64,000 nucleotides of DNA from Paraburkholderia lycopersici. GTDB taxonomy: Bacteria > Pseudomonadota > Gammaproteobacteria > Burkholderiales > Burkholderiaceae. Below the pieces are notes generated by a model. That model was not told where the DNA came from. It was given only the letters and a program-made list of their open reading frames with translations, and searched no databases. Each line of letters starts with the position of its first letter. Position 1 is the first letter of the stretch. This document shows positions 1 through 8,275 of the stretch, one piece after another. The stretch is from contig NZ_FMYQ01000020.1 in assembly GCF_900096975.1 (NCBI RefSeq), positions 62,001 to 126,000 on the forward strand, read 5' to 3'. Both the position numbers and the translations under genes were made by a program.

Positions 1-393
1 CGGCAGCGCGTTCGTGTAGGGCTGCGTGAGCGCCTGCCCCACGGTTTGCGTGGTGTTGCCGCCCGTCGAGAACGTCGAGCCTTGCGGCGTCGAGAGCTCC
101 GGGTGGTCGAACACGGTCACGCCGAGAATGTCCTGCGGCGCGATGTGATAGACGTAATTGGCGGCGCTCGTGAATTTCGAGGGCGGCAGCGCCTCTTTCG
201 GCGCCGCCGCGGCGGCCTGCGCCTGCTGCATCACCACCTGCGCGGTGATGAGCTGCACGTTGAATTGCTGCTGCGGCTGGTTGTTCGGCTCTTCTTTCAG
301 GCTCGACGTGTCGAGATAGTTGCCGGGCGCCGTTGCGCACGCGGAAACGAAGGCGCTCAACGCGACCGCCGCCATCAGTTTCAGTTTTGTCAT
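1..393 (-). CDS. bceE: Polysaccharide export outer-membrane lipoprotein (Wza/BceE-like), 5' part
   Basis: The first 131 codons of a leftward gene whose 3' end lies beyond the window. It has a lipoprotein signal peptide with lipobox V-S-A-C (Cys19), a Gln/Ala-rich linker, then the start of a poly_export domain (HIAPQDILGVTVFDHPEL and a GGNTTQTVGQ stretch). The family forms the outer-membrane channel for capsule or exopolysaccharide. The ATG at 393 overlaps the upstream phosphatase stop as ATGA, suggesting translational coupling; in-frame ATGs at 399 and 414 are alternatives. Its place after bceB-bceC-bceD matches cepacian gene order. Family assignment is firm; the bce name is inferred from context. 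Confidence 0.85.
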   Translation of the reverse strand, partial: MTKLKLMAAVALSAFVSACATAPGNYLDTSSLKEEPNNQPQQQFNVQLITAQVVMQQAQAAAAAPKEALPPSKFTSAANYVYHIAPQDILGVTVFDHPELSTPQGSTFSTGGNTTQTVGQALTQPYTNALP

Positions 394-839
394 TGGCATA
401 TTCGGCTCAGCCATCCCTTAACCATGCGATCCATCAATTCGAGACTGTCGCGATACGCCGACTCATGGAGACCATGCGGATCGGCGACATCGGAGTTCTC
501 CCAGTTACCGAGCGCATACACCTTGCCGCGCGCGGTCGGTTCAATGCGCTCGACCTCGGCCACCTGGCGGCGCTCCGTCACCAGCACGAGATCGGCGCAG
601 CGCACGAGGCGGCTCGTGAGGCGGCGCGACTGATGCTCGCCCACCTGCACGCCGCGCTCGGCGAGCAGCCACTGCATCACGGGGTCCATGTCGTCGCCGT
701 CGCGCGCACGCAGGCCCGCCGAATGAAACTCGCCCGCCCGTGCGCCTCTCTGCTCGCGCAGGCGTGCCCGAAAGAGCTGCTCGGCCGCGGGCGAGCGGCA
801 AACATTGGCATGGCAGACGATGAGCACGTCCTTGATCAT
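390..839 (-). CDS. bceD: Low-molecular-weight protein tyrosine phosphatase (Wzb/BceD-like)
   Basis: A 149-residue cytoplasmic phosphatase. The P-loop CX5RS is at residues 9-16 (CHANVCRS), and the general-acid Asp sits in a DPHG motif near residue 120. Length and motifs fit the LMW-PTP family. In exopolysaccharide clusters this enzyme removes phosphate from the tyrosine-rich tail of the BY-kinase, which controls polymer length and export; the kinase itself is not in the window and is expected just to the left. It lies between the UDP-glucose dehydrogenase and the export lipoprotein genes and overlaps the latter by four bases. Confidence 0.92.
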   Translation of the reverse strand: MIKDVLIVCHANVCRSPAAEQLFRARLREQRGARAGEFHSAGLRARDGDDMDPVMQWLLAERGVQVGEHQSRRLTSRLVRCADLVLVTERRQVAEVERIEPTARGKVYALGNWENSDVADPHGLHESAYRDSLELMDRMVKGWLSRICQ

Positions 840-893
840 GGTCGCGTGACTCCCTTCCTTTACGTGTCGCGTTGCGCGAAGTCCCGCGGCGGC

Positions 894-2309
894 TCAGGCC
901 AGCGCCTGCGTGGCGGCGACTTCGGCGCGGGCGCGGCTCGCCTGGGTCGCGCTCGCGCGGCCCACGGCGTGGTACTCGATGCCGAGTTCCTGCAGCGCGT
1001 GCGGGTCGTAGAGATTGCGGCCGTCGAAGACGATCGGCATCTTCAGATGCGACTTGAGCGCGTCGAAGTCCGGCGCCTTGAACACCTTCCACTCCGTCGC
1101 GACGACAACGGCATCCGCGCCGCTCGCGGCTTCCATCGCGTCGTGCACGAACGAAAGCCGCGTCTGCTGTTCCGGCGCGCGCGCGAGATCGAGCGCGAGA
1201 ACGCGCTTGGCCTCGTCCGTCGCAACGGGGTCGTAGGCCTTGACGCTCGCGCCGCGCGCGAGCAGTTCGGCGATGAGCGTGCGGCTCGGCGCCTCGCGCA
1301 TGTCGTCGGTGTTCGGCTTGAACGCGAGACCCCAGACGCCGAACGTGCGGCCCGCGAGGTCGGAGCCGAAGCGCGTGACGATCTTCTGCGCCAATACCTG
1401 CTTCTGCGCTTCATTGACGGACTCCACGGCGCGCAGGATCTGCAGCGGCTCGCCGAAATCTTCTGCGGTCCGCATGAGCGCCTTCACGTCTTTCGGAAAA
1501 CACGAGCCGCCATAGCCGCAGCCCGCATAGAGGAAGTCGTAGCCGATGCGCGGATCGGAGCCCACGCCGCGGCGCACCGCCTCGATATCGGCGCCCACGC
1601 GGTCCGCGAGATTCGCGAGTTCGTTCATGAACGAGATGCGCGTGGCGAGCATCGCGTTGGCCGCGTACTTCGTGAATTCCGCCGAATGCACGTCCATGTA
1701 GAGCGTGCGCTCGTGGTTGCGGTTGAACGGCGCATAGAGCCGCTTCATCACTTCGCGGGCGCGCTCGCCGGGCACGTCGTCGTTGCAGCCGAGCACGATG
1801 CGGTCGGGCCGCGCGAAGTCCTCCACGGCCGCGCCTTCCTTGAGGAACTCCGGGTTCGACACCACCGAGAACATGTGGCTCTCGCCGCGCTTGCGCAGTT
1901 CGGAGGCGATCGCGTCGTGCACGAGCGCGGCCGTGCCCACGGGCACCGTGGACTTGTCCACCACGACCTTGAACCCTTTCATGTGACGGCCGATGTTGCG
2001 CGCGGCCGCCAGCACGTACTGGAGATCGGCGGAGCCGTCCTCGTCGGGCGGCGTGCCCACGGCAATGAACTGCACGTCGCCATGCGCGACGGCCGCCTCG
2101 ACGTCGGTCGAAAACGTGAGCCGCCGCGCGCGCCGGTTGCGTTCGATGATTTCCTGCAGGCCCGGCTCGTGAATCGGCACAACGCCCTGATTGAGGAGTT
2201 CGATCTTGCGTGCATCGACGTCGAGGCAAAACACGTCGTTGCCGATGTCGGCAAGACAAGCACCCGTTACGAGACCCACATAACCGCTGCCAATGATCGT
2301 CAGATTCAT
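894..2309 (-). CDS. bceC: UDP-glucose 6-dehydrogenase
   Basis: Oxidises UDP-glucose to UDP-glucuronate, the precursor of the glucuronic acid residue in cepacian-type polymers. The protein has 471 residues. The NAD-binding GSGYVGLVTG is at residues 7-16, the substrate stretch GTPPDEDGSAD near 85-95, and the catalytic Cys is at about 270 in YAGCGYGGSCFPKD. The ATG at 2309 is preferred because GAGG lies just before it; a GTG two codons upstream is also open. A C-terminal Ala-rich tail of about 20 residues follows the usual end of the domain. It lies in the leftward bceB-C-D-E run. Confidence 0.94.
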   Translation of the reverse strand: MNLTIIGSGYVGLVTGACLADIGNDVFCLDVDARKIELLNQGVVPIHEPGLQEIIERNRRARRLTFSTDVEAAVAHGDVQFIAVGTPPDEDGSADLQYVLAAARNIGRHMKGFKVVVDKSTVPVGTAALVHDAIASELRKRGESHMFSVVSNPEFLKEGAAVEDFARPDRIVLGCNDDVPGERAREVMKRLYAPFNRNHERTLYMDVHSAEFTKYAANAMLATRISFMNELANLADRVGADIEAVRRGVGSDPRIGYDFLYAGCGYGGSCFPKDVKALMRTAEDFGEPLQILRAVESVNEAQKQVLAQKIVTRFGSDLAGRTFGVWGLAFKPNTDDMREAPSRTLIAELLARGASVKAYDPVATDEAKRVLALDLARAPEQQTRLSFVHDAMEAASGADAVVVATEWKVFKAPDFDALKSHLKMPIVFDGRNLYDPHALQELGIEYHAVGRASATQASRARAEVAATQALA

Positions 2310-2392
2310 GCCCACCTCAAGAGTGATTGGTTCTTCGTGTCATGCGAAACGTTGCGCGCACAAGCACGAGCTCGACGCGCACTCGCTTCGCC

Positions 2393-3772
2393 TCAATATG
2401 CGTTCTGTCCTGCGAAGCCTTTCCACATCGTCATCGCCACGATGCGCAGATCGAGCGCAAAACTCCAGTGCTGCATGTAGTGCAGATCGAAGCGCACGCG
2501 GTCGCGCATCTTTTCCACGCGGTCGGTCTCGCCGCGATAGCCGTTGACCTGTGCCCAGCCCGTGATGCCGGGCTTGATGCGATAACGCGCCATGTAGCCG
2601 CGCACGAGATCCTTGTAGATGTCGTCGTGCGCGAGCGCGTGCGGGCGCGGCCCGACCACCGACATCTCGCCCTTGAGCACGTTGATGAATTGCGGCAGCT
2701 CGTCCAGGCTCGTGCGGCGCAGGAACGCGCCCACGGGCGTGACGCGCGGATCGTTGCGGCGAGCCTGCGTGACCTGGCCCGCCGCTTCCGCATGGACCTT
2801 CATCGAGCGGAACTTGTAGATTTCGAATTCGTTGCCGTCGAGCCCCTTGCGACGCTGCTTGAAGAACACCGGTCCCTTCGACGTGAGCTTCACGGCCAGC
2901 GCGATCGCGGCGAGCAGCGGCGCGAGCGCGACCAGCACGCCGCCCGCGAACACGATGTCGAATACGCGCTTGGGCAGCACGCGCAGATCCGTGACCGGCG
3001 AGGCCGCGAGATTGATCGCGGGCACGCCCAGCAAGTCGACGACGGGCTGACTGAAGAACGAGAGGCTGCGCACGTCCGGAATGAAGCGAATGTTCACGAA
3101 GTCGTTGCGCAAAGCCGTGACGATGCGGTGAATCGTGCGCTCCTTGGTGATCGGCAGGGCGAGCCAGAGTTCGCGCACGCCGTTCTCGCGCACGAATTCG
3201 AGCATGGCCTGCAGGTTGCGCTCCACAGGCACGCCGTCGATCGCGGCGGCGCCGTCCGCGTCGTTGTCCTCGTCGAATACGAGCGCGGGGTGAAAGCCCG
3301 CCTCGGGGTGATGGCGCATGTGCTCGACGAGGAAGCGGCCATAGCGCGGACCGCCCACCACGGCCACGGCCTTCTGGTTGTAGCCCTCGCGGCGAATGCC
3401 ACGCAGCACCATGTGCACGAGCGCCTTCGAAACGATCAGCAGCGCCACCGAGGCGACGACCCACCAGGCGAGCCACAGGCGCGAGAGCGAATCGGCGCGG
3501 TGCACGCTGAAGCTCAGCAGCACGCCAGTGCCTTCCACGGCGAGCCACGCGGCGCACACGCGCGCAAAGAGGCCGTAGAGGGACTTGCCTCGCCACGACT
3601 GGTAAATGCCGAACGCGGGGAACATCCAGATCGCGAGTACGCAGTTGAACGCGAGCGCCACGCTTTCCGCGTCGGCGAGCGGCGAGACCTGGCCGCGGTG
3701 CAGGGCGGCCGCAAGCAGCGCGCCAGCGGCGATGGCGGCAACGTCGAAGATTCTGGCTAGAACGCTGAGCAT
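2393..3772 (-). CDS. bceB: Undecaprenyl-phosphate glucose phosphotransferase
   Basis: Inner-membrane priming glycosyltransferase that moves a hexose-1-phosphate onto undecaprenyl phosphate to start the repeat unit. The 459-residue protein has an N-terminal hydrophobic part with several membrane helices, a central NAD-binding-like CoA_binding_3 region (AVVGGPRYGRFLVEHM), another membrane helix, and the C-terminal bacterial sugar transferase domain. Typical motifs there are FFKQRRKGLDGNEFEIYKFRSM-like (shortened here to KQRRKGLDGNEF), RRTSLDELPQFINVLKG and KPGITGWAQVNGYRGET. The ATG at 3772 follows AGG eight bases upstream; a GTG at 3781 is possible. First gene of the leftward transcript. Confidence 0.92.
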   Translation of the reverse strand: MLSVLARIFDVAAIAAGALLAAALHRGQVSPLADAESVALAFNCVLAIWMFPAFGIYQSWRGKSLYGLFARVCAAWLAVEGTGVLLSFSVHRADSLSRLWLAWWVVASVALLIVSKALVHMVLRGIRREGYNQKAVAVVGGPRYGRFLVEHMRHHPEAGFHPALVFDEDNDADGAAAIDGVPVERNLQAMLEFVRENGVRELWLALPITKERTIHRIVTALRNDFVNIRFIPDVRSLSFFSQPVVDLLGVPAINLAASPVTDLRVLPKRVFDIVFAGGVLVALAPLLAAIALAVKLTSKGPVFFKQRRKGLDGNEFEIYKFRSMKVHAEAAGQVTQARRNDPRVTPVGAFLRRTSLDELPQFINVLKGEMSVVGPRPHALAHDDIYKDLVRGYMARYRIKPGITGWAQVNGYRGETDRVEKMRDRVRFDLHYMQHWSFALDLRIVAMTMWKGFAGQNAY

Positions 3773-3883
3773 GTCCGGCACCTCGGGTTAAAGGAATGAA
3801 TCGCGGCCATGCGCTGCTGCCCATGGTCGATCGCTTCAGGAGTTTCTGGGAGTGCGTCGCCGATAAAACGCATGGCGCCGCTA

Positions 3884-3897
3884 ATTCGGATCCGAAT
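3884..3897. promoter_or_regulatory. Perfect 14-bp palindrome ATTCGGATCCGAAT
   Basis: A perfect dyad in the bce divergent region, about 110 bases upstream of the bceB start. It is a candidate protein-binding site; the cognate regulator is unknown. Confidence 0.4.
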
Positions 3898-3995
3898 AAA
3901 CCCTAATAAAGCGCGATAAAAATTCCGACCGCAAGGCTCAAAAATATCTCCAAATGTTTCGCCTCTTTCGGGTCATTTTTTTGAGAATTTTTTCG

Positions 3996-4007
3996 GGAAA
4001 TATTTCC
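3996..4007. promoter_or_regulatory. Perfect 12-bp palindrome GGAAATATTTCC
   Basis: A second perfect dyad in the same AT-rich region, near its middle. It is a candidate operator only; no factor can be named. Confidence 0.35.
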
Positions 4008-4269
4008 GGAACCCGCTTGTCTTACGGCCGGTACGCGCATGCTTGCAGGTACATTTTTCCTGATTCGCGTCGTGATTTCCGGTTCCGACAAGAAATTGCG
4101 AAGACGCCATGCGGAATTTTTATTCGATTTTTCATCGCGATTCCGATGTGACGGATGCGCGATTTAAATTTAATCCGAATATTTTCTGTTTTCTTCTTTA
4201 CGACTCTATTTATGACGATTTTAAGCATGCTACAAATCGCAGCACCGATACCTTTTACAGGAGAGCGAG

Positions 4270-5790
4270 ATGACGGATACGGATTCCGCAACGGCGTCGG
4301 CAAAGGCGTCGCAGACGCGGACCGAAGCGCGCAATGCATTGCAGGTATGTCCTGTCGTGCTTGCAGGCGGCGCGGGCTCGCGGTTGTGGCCACTGTCGCG
4401 CGAGCAATATCCGAAGCAGATGATCAATCTCGTTGGCGAGCAGTCGCTGCTCGCCAACACGGCGGGGCGCCTCGATGCGCTGGCCGAGCGCGTGACGCTC
4501 GCGGAACAGTTGCTCATCGTCTGCAATGAAGAACACCGCTTCACCACTGCCGATCAGGTTCGCGCAGCAGGCAAACGTGCGCGTCTGATTCTCGAGCCGG
4601 TGGGCCGCGATACGGCGCCCGCGCTCACGATCGCCGCCATGTCGGTGGTCGGCGCACACGAAGACGGCATCCTCGTGGTGATGCCGGCCGACCATGCGCT
4701 CGCCGACCTCGACGCATTCCGGAACGCCGTGGCCGAAGGCGTGCGGCATGCGGCGAACGGCCAGATCGTGACGATGGGCATCGTACCCACGCACGCCGAA
4801 GTGGGCTACGGCTACATTCACGTAGGCGAGCCGCTCGCGAACGCAGAACCGAACGGCGCGCGGCGCCTCAACGGTTTCGTCGAAAAGCCCTATTTCGAGC
4901 TGGCCCAGCAATACGTCGCTTCGCAGCGCTACTGGTGGAACAGCGGCATTTTCATCGTGCGCGCCTCGACCTGGCTCAAGGCGATCCGCCACTTCCAGCC
5001 CGCGATTTACGCGGCGTGCACGGAAGCCATCGAGCATGGCAAGGAAGACGGCGACTTCTTCCGCGTCGACAGTGAGGCGTTCGCGCGCGCGCCCTCGAAC
5101 TCGATCGACTATGCCGTGATGGAGCCGCTCGCCGGCGACCCCGCGGTCGCAAGCGGCGTGGTCGTGCCGCTCACGGCCGGCTGGACCGATCTCGGCTCGT
5201 GGGACACCGTGTGGCAAGTCTCGCCGAAGGACGACGAAGGCAACGTCGCGCACGGACGCGTGATGTTCGAAGGCGCAAGCGACACCTTCGCGCATTCCGA
5301 CGGCCGCCTCGTCGCCTGCCTCGGCACGAAGGACCTCGTGGTCGTGGAAACCGCCGACGCCTTGCTCGTCGCCGACCGCTCGCGCGCCCAGGACGTCAAG
5401 AAGGTCGTGCAGCGCCTCAAGCAGCAGCGCGGCAACGAAGCCGTGGCGCACCGACTCGTGCATCGTCCGTGGGGACATTACGATAGCGTCGACAGCGGCG
5501 AACGCTTCCAGGTCAAACGCATCGTCGTCGAACCGGGCGCGCGCCTCTCGCTGCAGATGCACCACCACCGCGCGGAACACTGGGTAGTCGTACGCGGCAC
5601 GGCGCTCGTCACACGCGGGGAAGAACGCTTCATCGTTTCGGAAAACGAATCAGCGTACATCCCGCTTGGCGTGGCGCATCGACTGGAAAATCCGGGCAAG
5701 ATGCCGCTCGAGATCATCGAGGTGCAGTCGGGCTCGTATCTCGGTGAAGACGATATCGTGCGTCTCGACGATCAGTACGGCAGGCAGTAA
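4270..5790 (+). CDS. bceA: Bifunctional mannose-1-phosphate guanylyltransferase / mannose-6-phosphate isomerase
   Basis: Makes GDP-mannose, the precursor of mannose, rhamnose or fucose residues in the exopolysaccharide. The 506-residue protein has the nucleotidyltransferase signature LAGGAGSRLWPLSREQYPKQ at residues 31-50, the FVEKP motif in the middle of that domain, and a C-terminal type II PMI cupin starting around residue 395 (HRPWGHYDSVDSGERFQVKR, then QMHHHRAEHW). Length is usual for the AlgA/ManC/BceA family. AGGAGAG precedes the ATG. Here it is transcribed away from bceB-E, whereas in B. cepacia IST408 bceA is described in line with bceB. Confidence 0.94.
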   Translation: MTDTDSATASAKASQTRTEARNALQVCPVVLAGGAGSRLWPLSREQYPKQMINLVGEQSLLANTAGRLDALAERVTLAEQLLIVCNEEHRFTTADQVRAAGKRARLILEPVGRDTAPALTIAAMSVVGAHEDGILVVMPADHALADLDAFRNAVAEGVRHAANGQIVTMGIVPTHAEVGYGYIHVGEPLANAEPNGARRLNGFVEKPYFELAQQYVASQRYWWNSGIFIVRASTWLKAIRHFQPAIYAACTEAIEHGKEDGDFFRVDSEAFARAPSNSIDYAVMEPLAGDPAVASGVVVPLTAGWTDLGSWDTVWQVSPKDDEGNVAHGRVMFEGASDTFAHSDGRLVACLGTKDLVVVETADALLVADRSRAQDVKKVVQRLKQQRGNEAVAHRLVHRPWGHYDSVDSGERFQVKRIVVEPGARLSLQMHHHRAEHWVVVRGTALVTRGEERFIVSENESAYIPLGVAHRLENPGKMPLEIIEVQSGSYLGEDDIVRLDDQYGRQ

Positions 5791-5808
5791 GTGAAGTAGA
5801 TGAGGCAA

Positions 5809-5832
5809 GGCTGCGCGCCCCGGCGCGCAGCC
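5809..5832. terminator. Hairpin between convergent bceA and the transposase-like gene
   Basis: GGCTGCGCGC and GCGCGCAGCC form a perfect 10-bp GC-rich stem around a 4-base loop, 19 bases past the bceA stop and before the stop of the opposing gene. There is no clear U-run, so it may act as a shared terminator or only stabilise mRNA ends. Confidence 0.55.
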
Positions 5833-5839
5833 CGCAGTC

Positions 5840-7027
5840 TCAGCGCGCCAGCGTGCGGTAGCGCGTTCCCGCGGGACGGCGTTCGGCGCTGCCGGACGCC
5901 GCATTGCTGGCGTCGCGCGCGTCGCTGCCGGTAAGCAGCGTGCCCGTGGCGGTGTAGCGTTGCAGCGGCGCGAGCCGCACGCTGCCGGGCACGGCCGGGG
6001 GCAACGAACGCGTGATGACGGCGCTCGACGCGTCGCCGCCGCGTGTCGCGCTCGCGCTGCTTTGCGCAGGCGGCACAGCAGCCCCCAGCGCGGCCTGCGG
6101 AACGCTCTGCGCAACACCTTTTGCAGCGGAATGCCTGGCGGGATGCGAGACCGGAAAGGAAGCGCCCGATGTGGACTCGGCCGCACCTTCGCGCTCGACC
6201 CATTCGCGCGCCCAGTCGAAGGCGAAATTCCGCGCCGATTCGCGGTCCTGGAACGGCGGACCGATCAGGCCCGACCGCTCGAGGCGCCTGCCATCCTTGA
6301 GGATTTCCACGGCCCCGCGAAACATGCGGTTGCGCACCGGCTGCACCGTCAGGCTCATCGTGTAGCCGCGCCATTCGGCGACCTGCACTGCCAAGCCCGC
6401 CGCGTGTGCGCCGCGATGCGTCGTGCCGCGCTCTTCGCGCGGCATCGCGCGGGTCGCCACCGGCTTGCTCACGCGGGCGGGCGCGAGCGGCGCGCCGGGT
6501 TGGGCGCTCCGTTCGGCCGTGGCCGGCGAGGCAAACGAAGCGGGCACTGCCGCTTCGCCGCCCGCGAGCTGCTGCATCATGCTCTCCATGGGATCGGCGA
6601 GCGGCGCGTCGGCGAGCGCGGCGGGAGCCTGCCATGCTTCGGGGCTCTTCCAGTACACGGCCGGCTGACCATCGTCCTCGGCCGACACCTCTTCGACCGC
6701 GACCGCAACCGGTTGCGTATCCGCCTGCGCCGGCTGGGGCACATAGACGAACTTGCGCCCGCGCTGCGACAGCAGCTCGACCAGTTCGAGCAGCGTGCCG
6801 CTCACGTGCCATTCCTCGAAGCGGCGCCGGCACGTGGGACCGGACGGATAACGCGCGGGCAAACGCGACCACGACTCACCGGTCGTCAGAATCCATAGCA
6901 CGGCGTTGGCCACGACTCGCGGTTCGGCGCGAGGACGGCCGCGCCGATTGAGTCGAATGGGAGGTTCATCTGATACGAGCGAGCAGATCTGCATCCACTC
7001 GTCGTCGCTCAGTTCTTCGAAATTCAT
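5840..7027 (-). CDS. Transposase-type DNA-binding domain fused to a long linker and an unknown C-terminal domain
   Basis: A 395-residue protein. Residues 1 to about 85 look like the DUF4096 N-terminus of IS5-family transposases (LSDDEWMQICSLV, then GRPRAEPRVVANAVLWILTTG and SWSRLPARYPSGPTCRRRFEEW). No DDE catalytic core follows. Instead there is a low-complexity Ala/Pro/Ser/Arg linker and then a compact region around residues 205-285 (YTMSLTVQPVRNRMFRGAVE, GLIGPPFQDRESARNFAFDW), possibly a DUF6566-like domain; that name is from memory and unverified. The ATG at 7027 is chosen for GGAG seven bases upstream. No terminal inverted repeats were seen. It could be a domesticated DNA-binding protein; function is unknown. 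Confidence 0.75.
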   Translation of the reverse strand: MNFEELSDDEWMQICSLVSDEPPIRLNRRGRPRAEPRVVANAVLWILTTGESWSRLPARYPSGPTCRRRFEEWHVSGTLLELVELLSQRGRKFVYVPQPAQADTQPVAVAVEEVSAEDDGQPAVYWKSPEAWQAPAALADAPLADPMESMMQQLAGGEAAVPASFASPATAERSAQPGAPLAPARVSKPVATRAMPREERGTTHRGAHAAGLAVQVAEWRGYTMSLTVQPVRNRMFRGAVEILKDGRRLERSGLIGPPFQDRESARNFAFDWAREWVEREGAAESTSGASFPVSHPARHSAAKGVAQSVPQAALGAAVPPAQSSASATRGGDASSAVITRSLPPAVPGSVRLAPLQRYTATGTLLTGSDARDASNAASGSAERRPAGTRYRTLAR

Positions 7028-7670
7028 GCTGTTCTCCACGCAGCCGGACCGGGGCTGCAGTGACGGAGCACTTGCTTGCGGATCTTGACGTCCGCGTTGG
7101 CTAGCTCGGTTGCACCATATGCTTATATGACGTGTTCATTTGCGTCGCGAATCGCACTCTCGCAGTGCGTCCATTCACGGTATTGACGCAATACACGTGG
7201 TCTCACTCGTGCAAGGGAGAATTTGTGCAGGAAGCATACCACCTGAAACCAGCCGATGAGGAGGGCCGTAATAAGTGTTACGGTTAGAAACAAACTCCAC
7301 CTTGGATCAGCGTGAATATTGCTGAAAAGCCCTGTAAACATGATGCTTTACATCATCGATACACTTGTAACAGGTTCCTTCGTTGCTCGTCCGCGCACTT
7401 TCCGCGCTCTCGCGCCGCCCACGATGCATGCATACCACTTGAAGCGAAGCGGGCTTCGACGAGCGTCTCGTTCGCGCCTTGCAACCATCGTTGTGCATGC
7501 AACAAATGACGCGGCGATGACACGCGCATGCAACCGGCATTATCCCGGCTGTCCCTATCGGGCCCGTTCCGGGCAACCGCCCAAACGCTCGCGCACAGCG
7601 TCATGCAGCGAAGCCGCGCGGACGAATCCGTTTATAGTAAGAAGGCACCGACCACCACGGAGAATCGTGT
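7028..7670. other. Gene-poor region with promoter and repeated GCATGCA motifs
   Basis: About 640 bases between divergent genes. It holds three GCATGCA sites (7426, 7495, 7526), a TATAGT that could be a -10 box for the next gene (7633-7638), and GGAGA before its ATG. A 72-codon leftward frame (7123-7341) with one hydrophobic stretch is open but unsupported. Confidence 0.5.
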
Positions 7671-8138
7671 ATGCAAACCTCTGCACCGCGCATCGCCACG
7701 GCGTTGACGGCTACCCTGACGCTGGCGTTGCTCGCGCCCTGGGGCGCCGCACAGGCCCAACTCGGCAACCTCCTCAACCAGGGCGGCAACAACAGCGGTT
7801 CGGCACAGGGCGCGCTCGGCAATATGGGGGGGCTCGGCAGCGCGCTTTCGGCGCCGTCGCTGACGTCCAACAGTCTCGGCAACGTCACGGGCGTGCTGCA
7901 ATACTGCATCCAGAACAATTATCTGAACGCCGATGCCGCGGGCAACGTCAAGGACTCGCTGCTCGGCAAGCTGCCCGGCGGCCAGAACACCACCGATAGC
8001 GGCTATACGCAGGGCACGAGCGGCATTCTCACGGCCGGCAACGGCCAGAAGCTCGACCTCAGCGGCGGCGGCCTGAAAGAGGCGGCCACGAAACAGGTCT
8101 GCGACAAGATCCTGAGCCAGGCGAAATCGATGCTGTAA
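7671..8138 (+). CDS. DUF2501 family exported protein
   Basis: A 155-residue protein with a signal peptide ending near AAQAQ (residue about 30), a Gly/Asn/Leu-rich low-complexity segment (LGNLLNQGGNNSGSAQG), and a DUF2501-like C-terminal half (GVLQYCIQNNYLNADAAGNV, LLGKLPGG, KQVCDKILSQAKSML). Two Cys residues, about 80 residues apart, could form a disulfide in the periplasm. The family includes E. coli YjjA; its function is not established. A GGAGAATCGTGT site precedes the ATG and a good terminator follows, so it is probably monocistronic. Confidence 0.85.
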   Translation: MQTSAPRIATALTATLTLALLAPWGAAQAQLGNLLNQGGNNSGSAQGALGNMGGLGSALSAPSLTSNSLGNVTGVLQYCIQNNYLNADAAGNVKDSLLGKLPGGQNTTDSGYTQGTSGILTAGNGQKLDLSGGGLKEAATKQVCDKILSQAKSML

Positions 8139-8153
8139 CCCCCCAACCCGCAT

Positions 8154-8189
8154 CAGGATGTGCGCGGGCGCACGTCCTGCGCAATTTTT
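8154..8189 (+). terminator. Rho-independent terminator after the DUF2501 gene
   Basis: CAGGATGTGCG pairs with CGCACGTCCTG (11 bp with one T-G pair) around the loop CGGG, followed within a few bases by TTTTT. It starts 15 bases after the stop codon. Confidence 0.8.
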
Positions 8190-8275
8190 GTGCCGCGCCA
8201 CTTGAACATGGACGAAGTCTGGGTGTCGAATGGAGTCAAGCGGTCTTCTCCCCCCGGCATAGCCTGCTCGTAGCC

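Larger units (their letters stand above)
3773..4269. promoter_or_regulatory. AT-rich divergent promoter region between bceB and bceA
   Basis: About 500 bases without a gene, clearly richer in A and T than the flanks, separating the leftward bceB-E run from rightward bceA. It contains two perfect palindromes, listed separately. It should carry both promoters. I cannot assign -35/-10 hexamers with confidence. An AGGAGAG ribosome-binding site lies just before the bceA ATG. Confidence 0.6.

Noticed and set aside
333..2480. A 715-codon rightward open frame over the UDP-glucose dehydrogenase gene
   Set aside because: It is antisense to two well-recognised genes, Arg/His/Ala-rich with no domain, and results from high-GC codon bias.
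4255..5580. Long leftward open frame opposite bceA
   Set aside because: Antisense shadow of bceA; no recognisable motifs.
5840..7027. A complete IS5-type insertion sequence
   Set aside because: No catalytic DDE region, terminal inverted repeats or target-site duplication were seen around the gene.
7123..7341. A 72-codon leftward frame with one hydrophobic segment
   Set aside because: The segment looks membrane-like, but there is no convincing ribosome-binding site or family match, so it is not listed as a gene.
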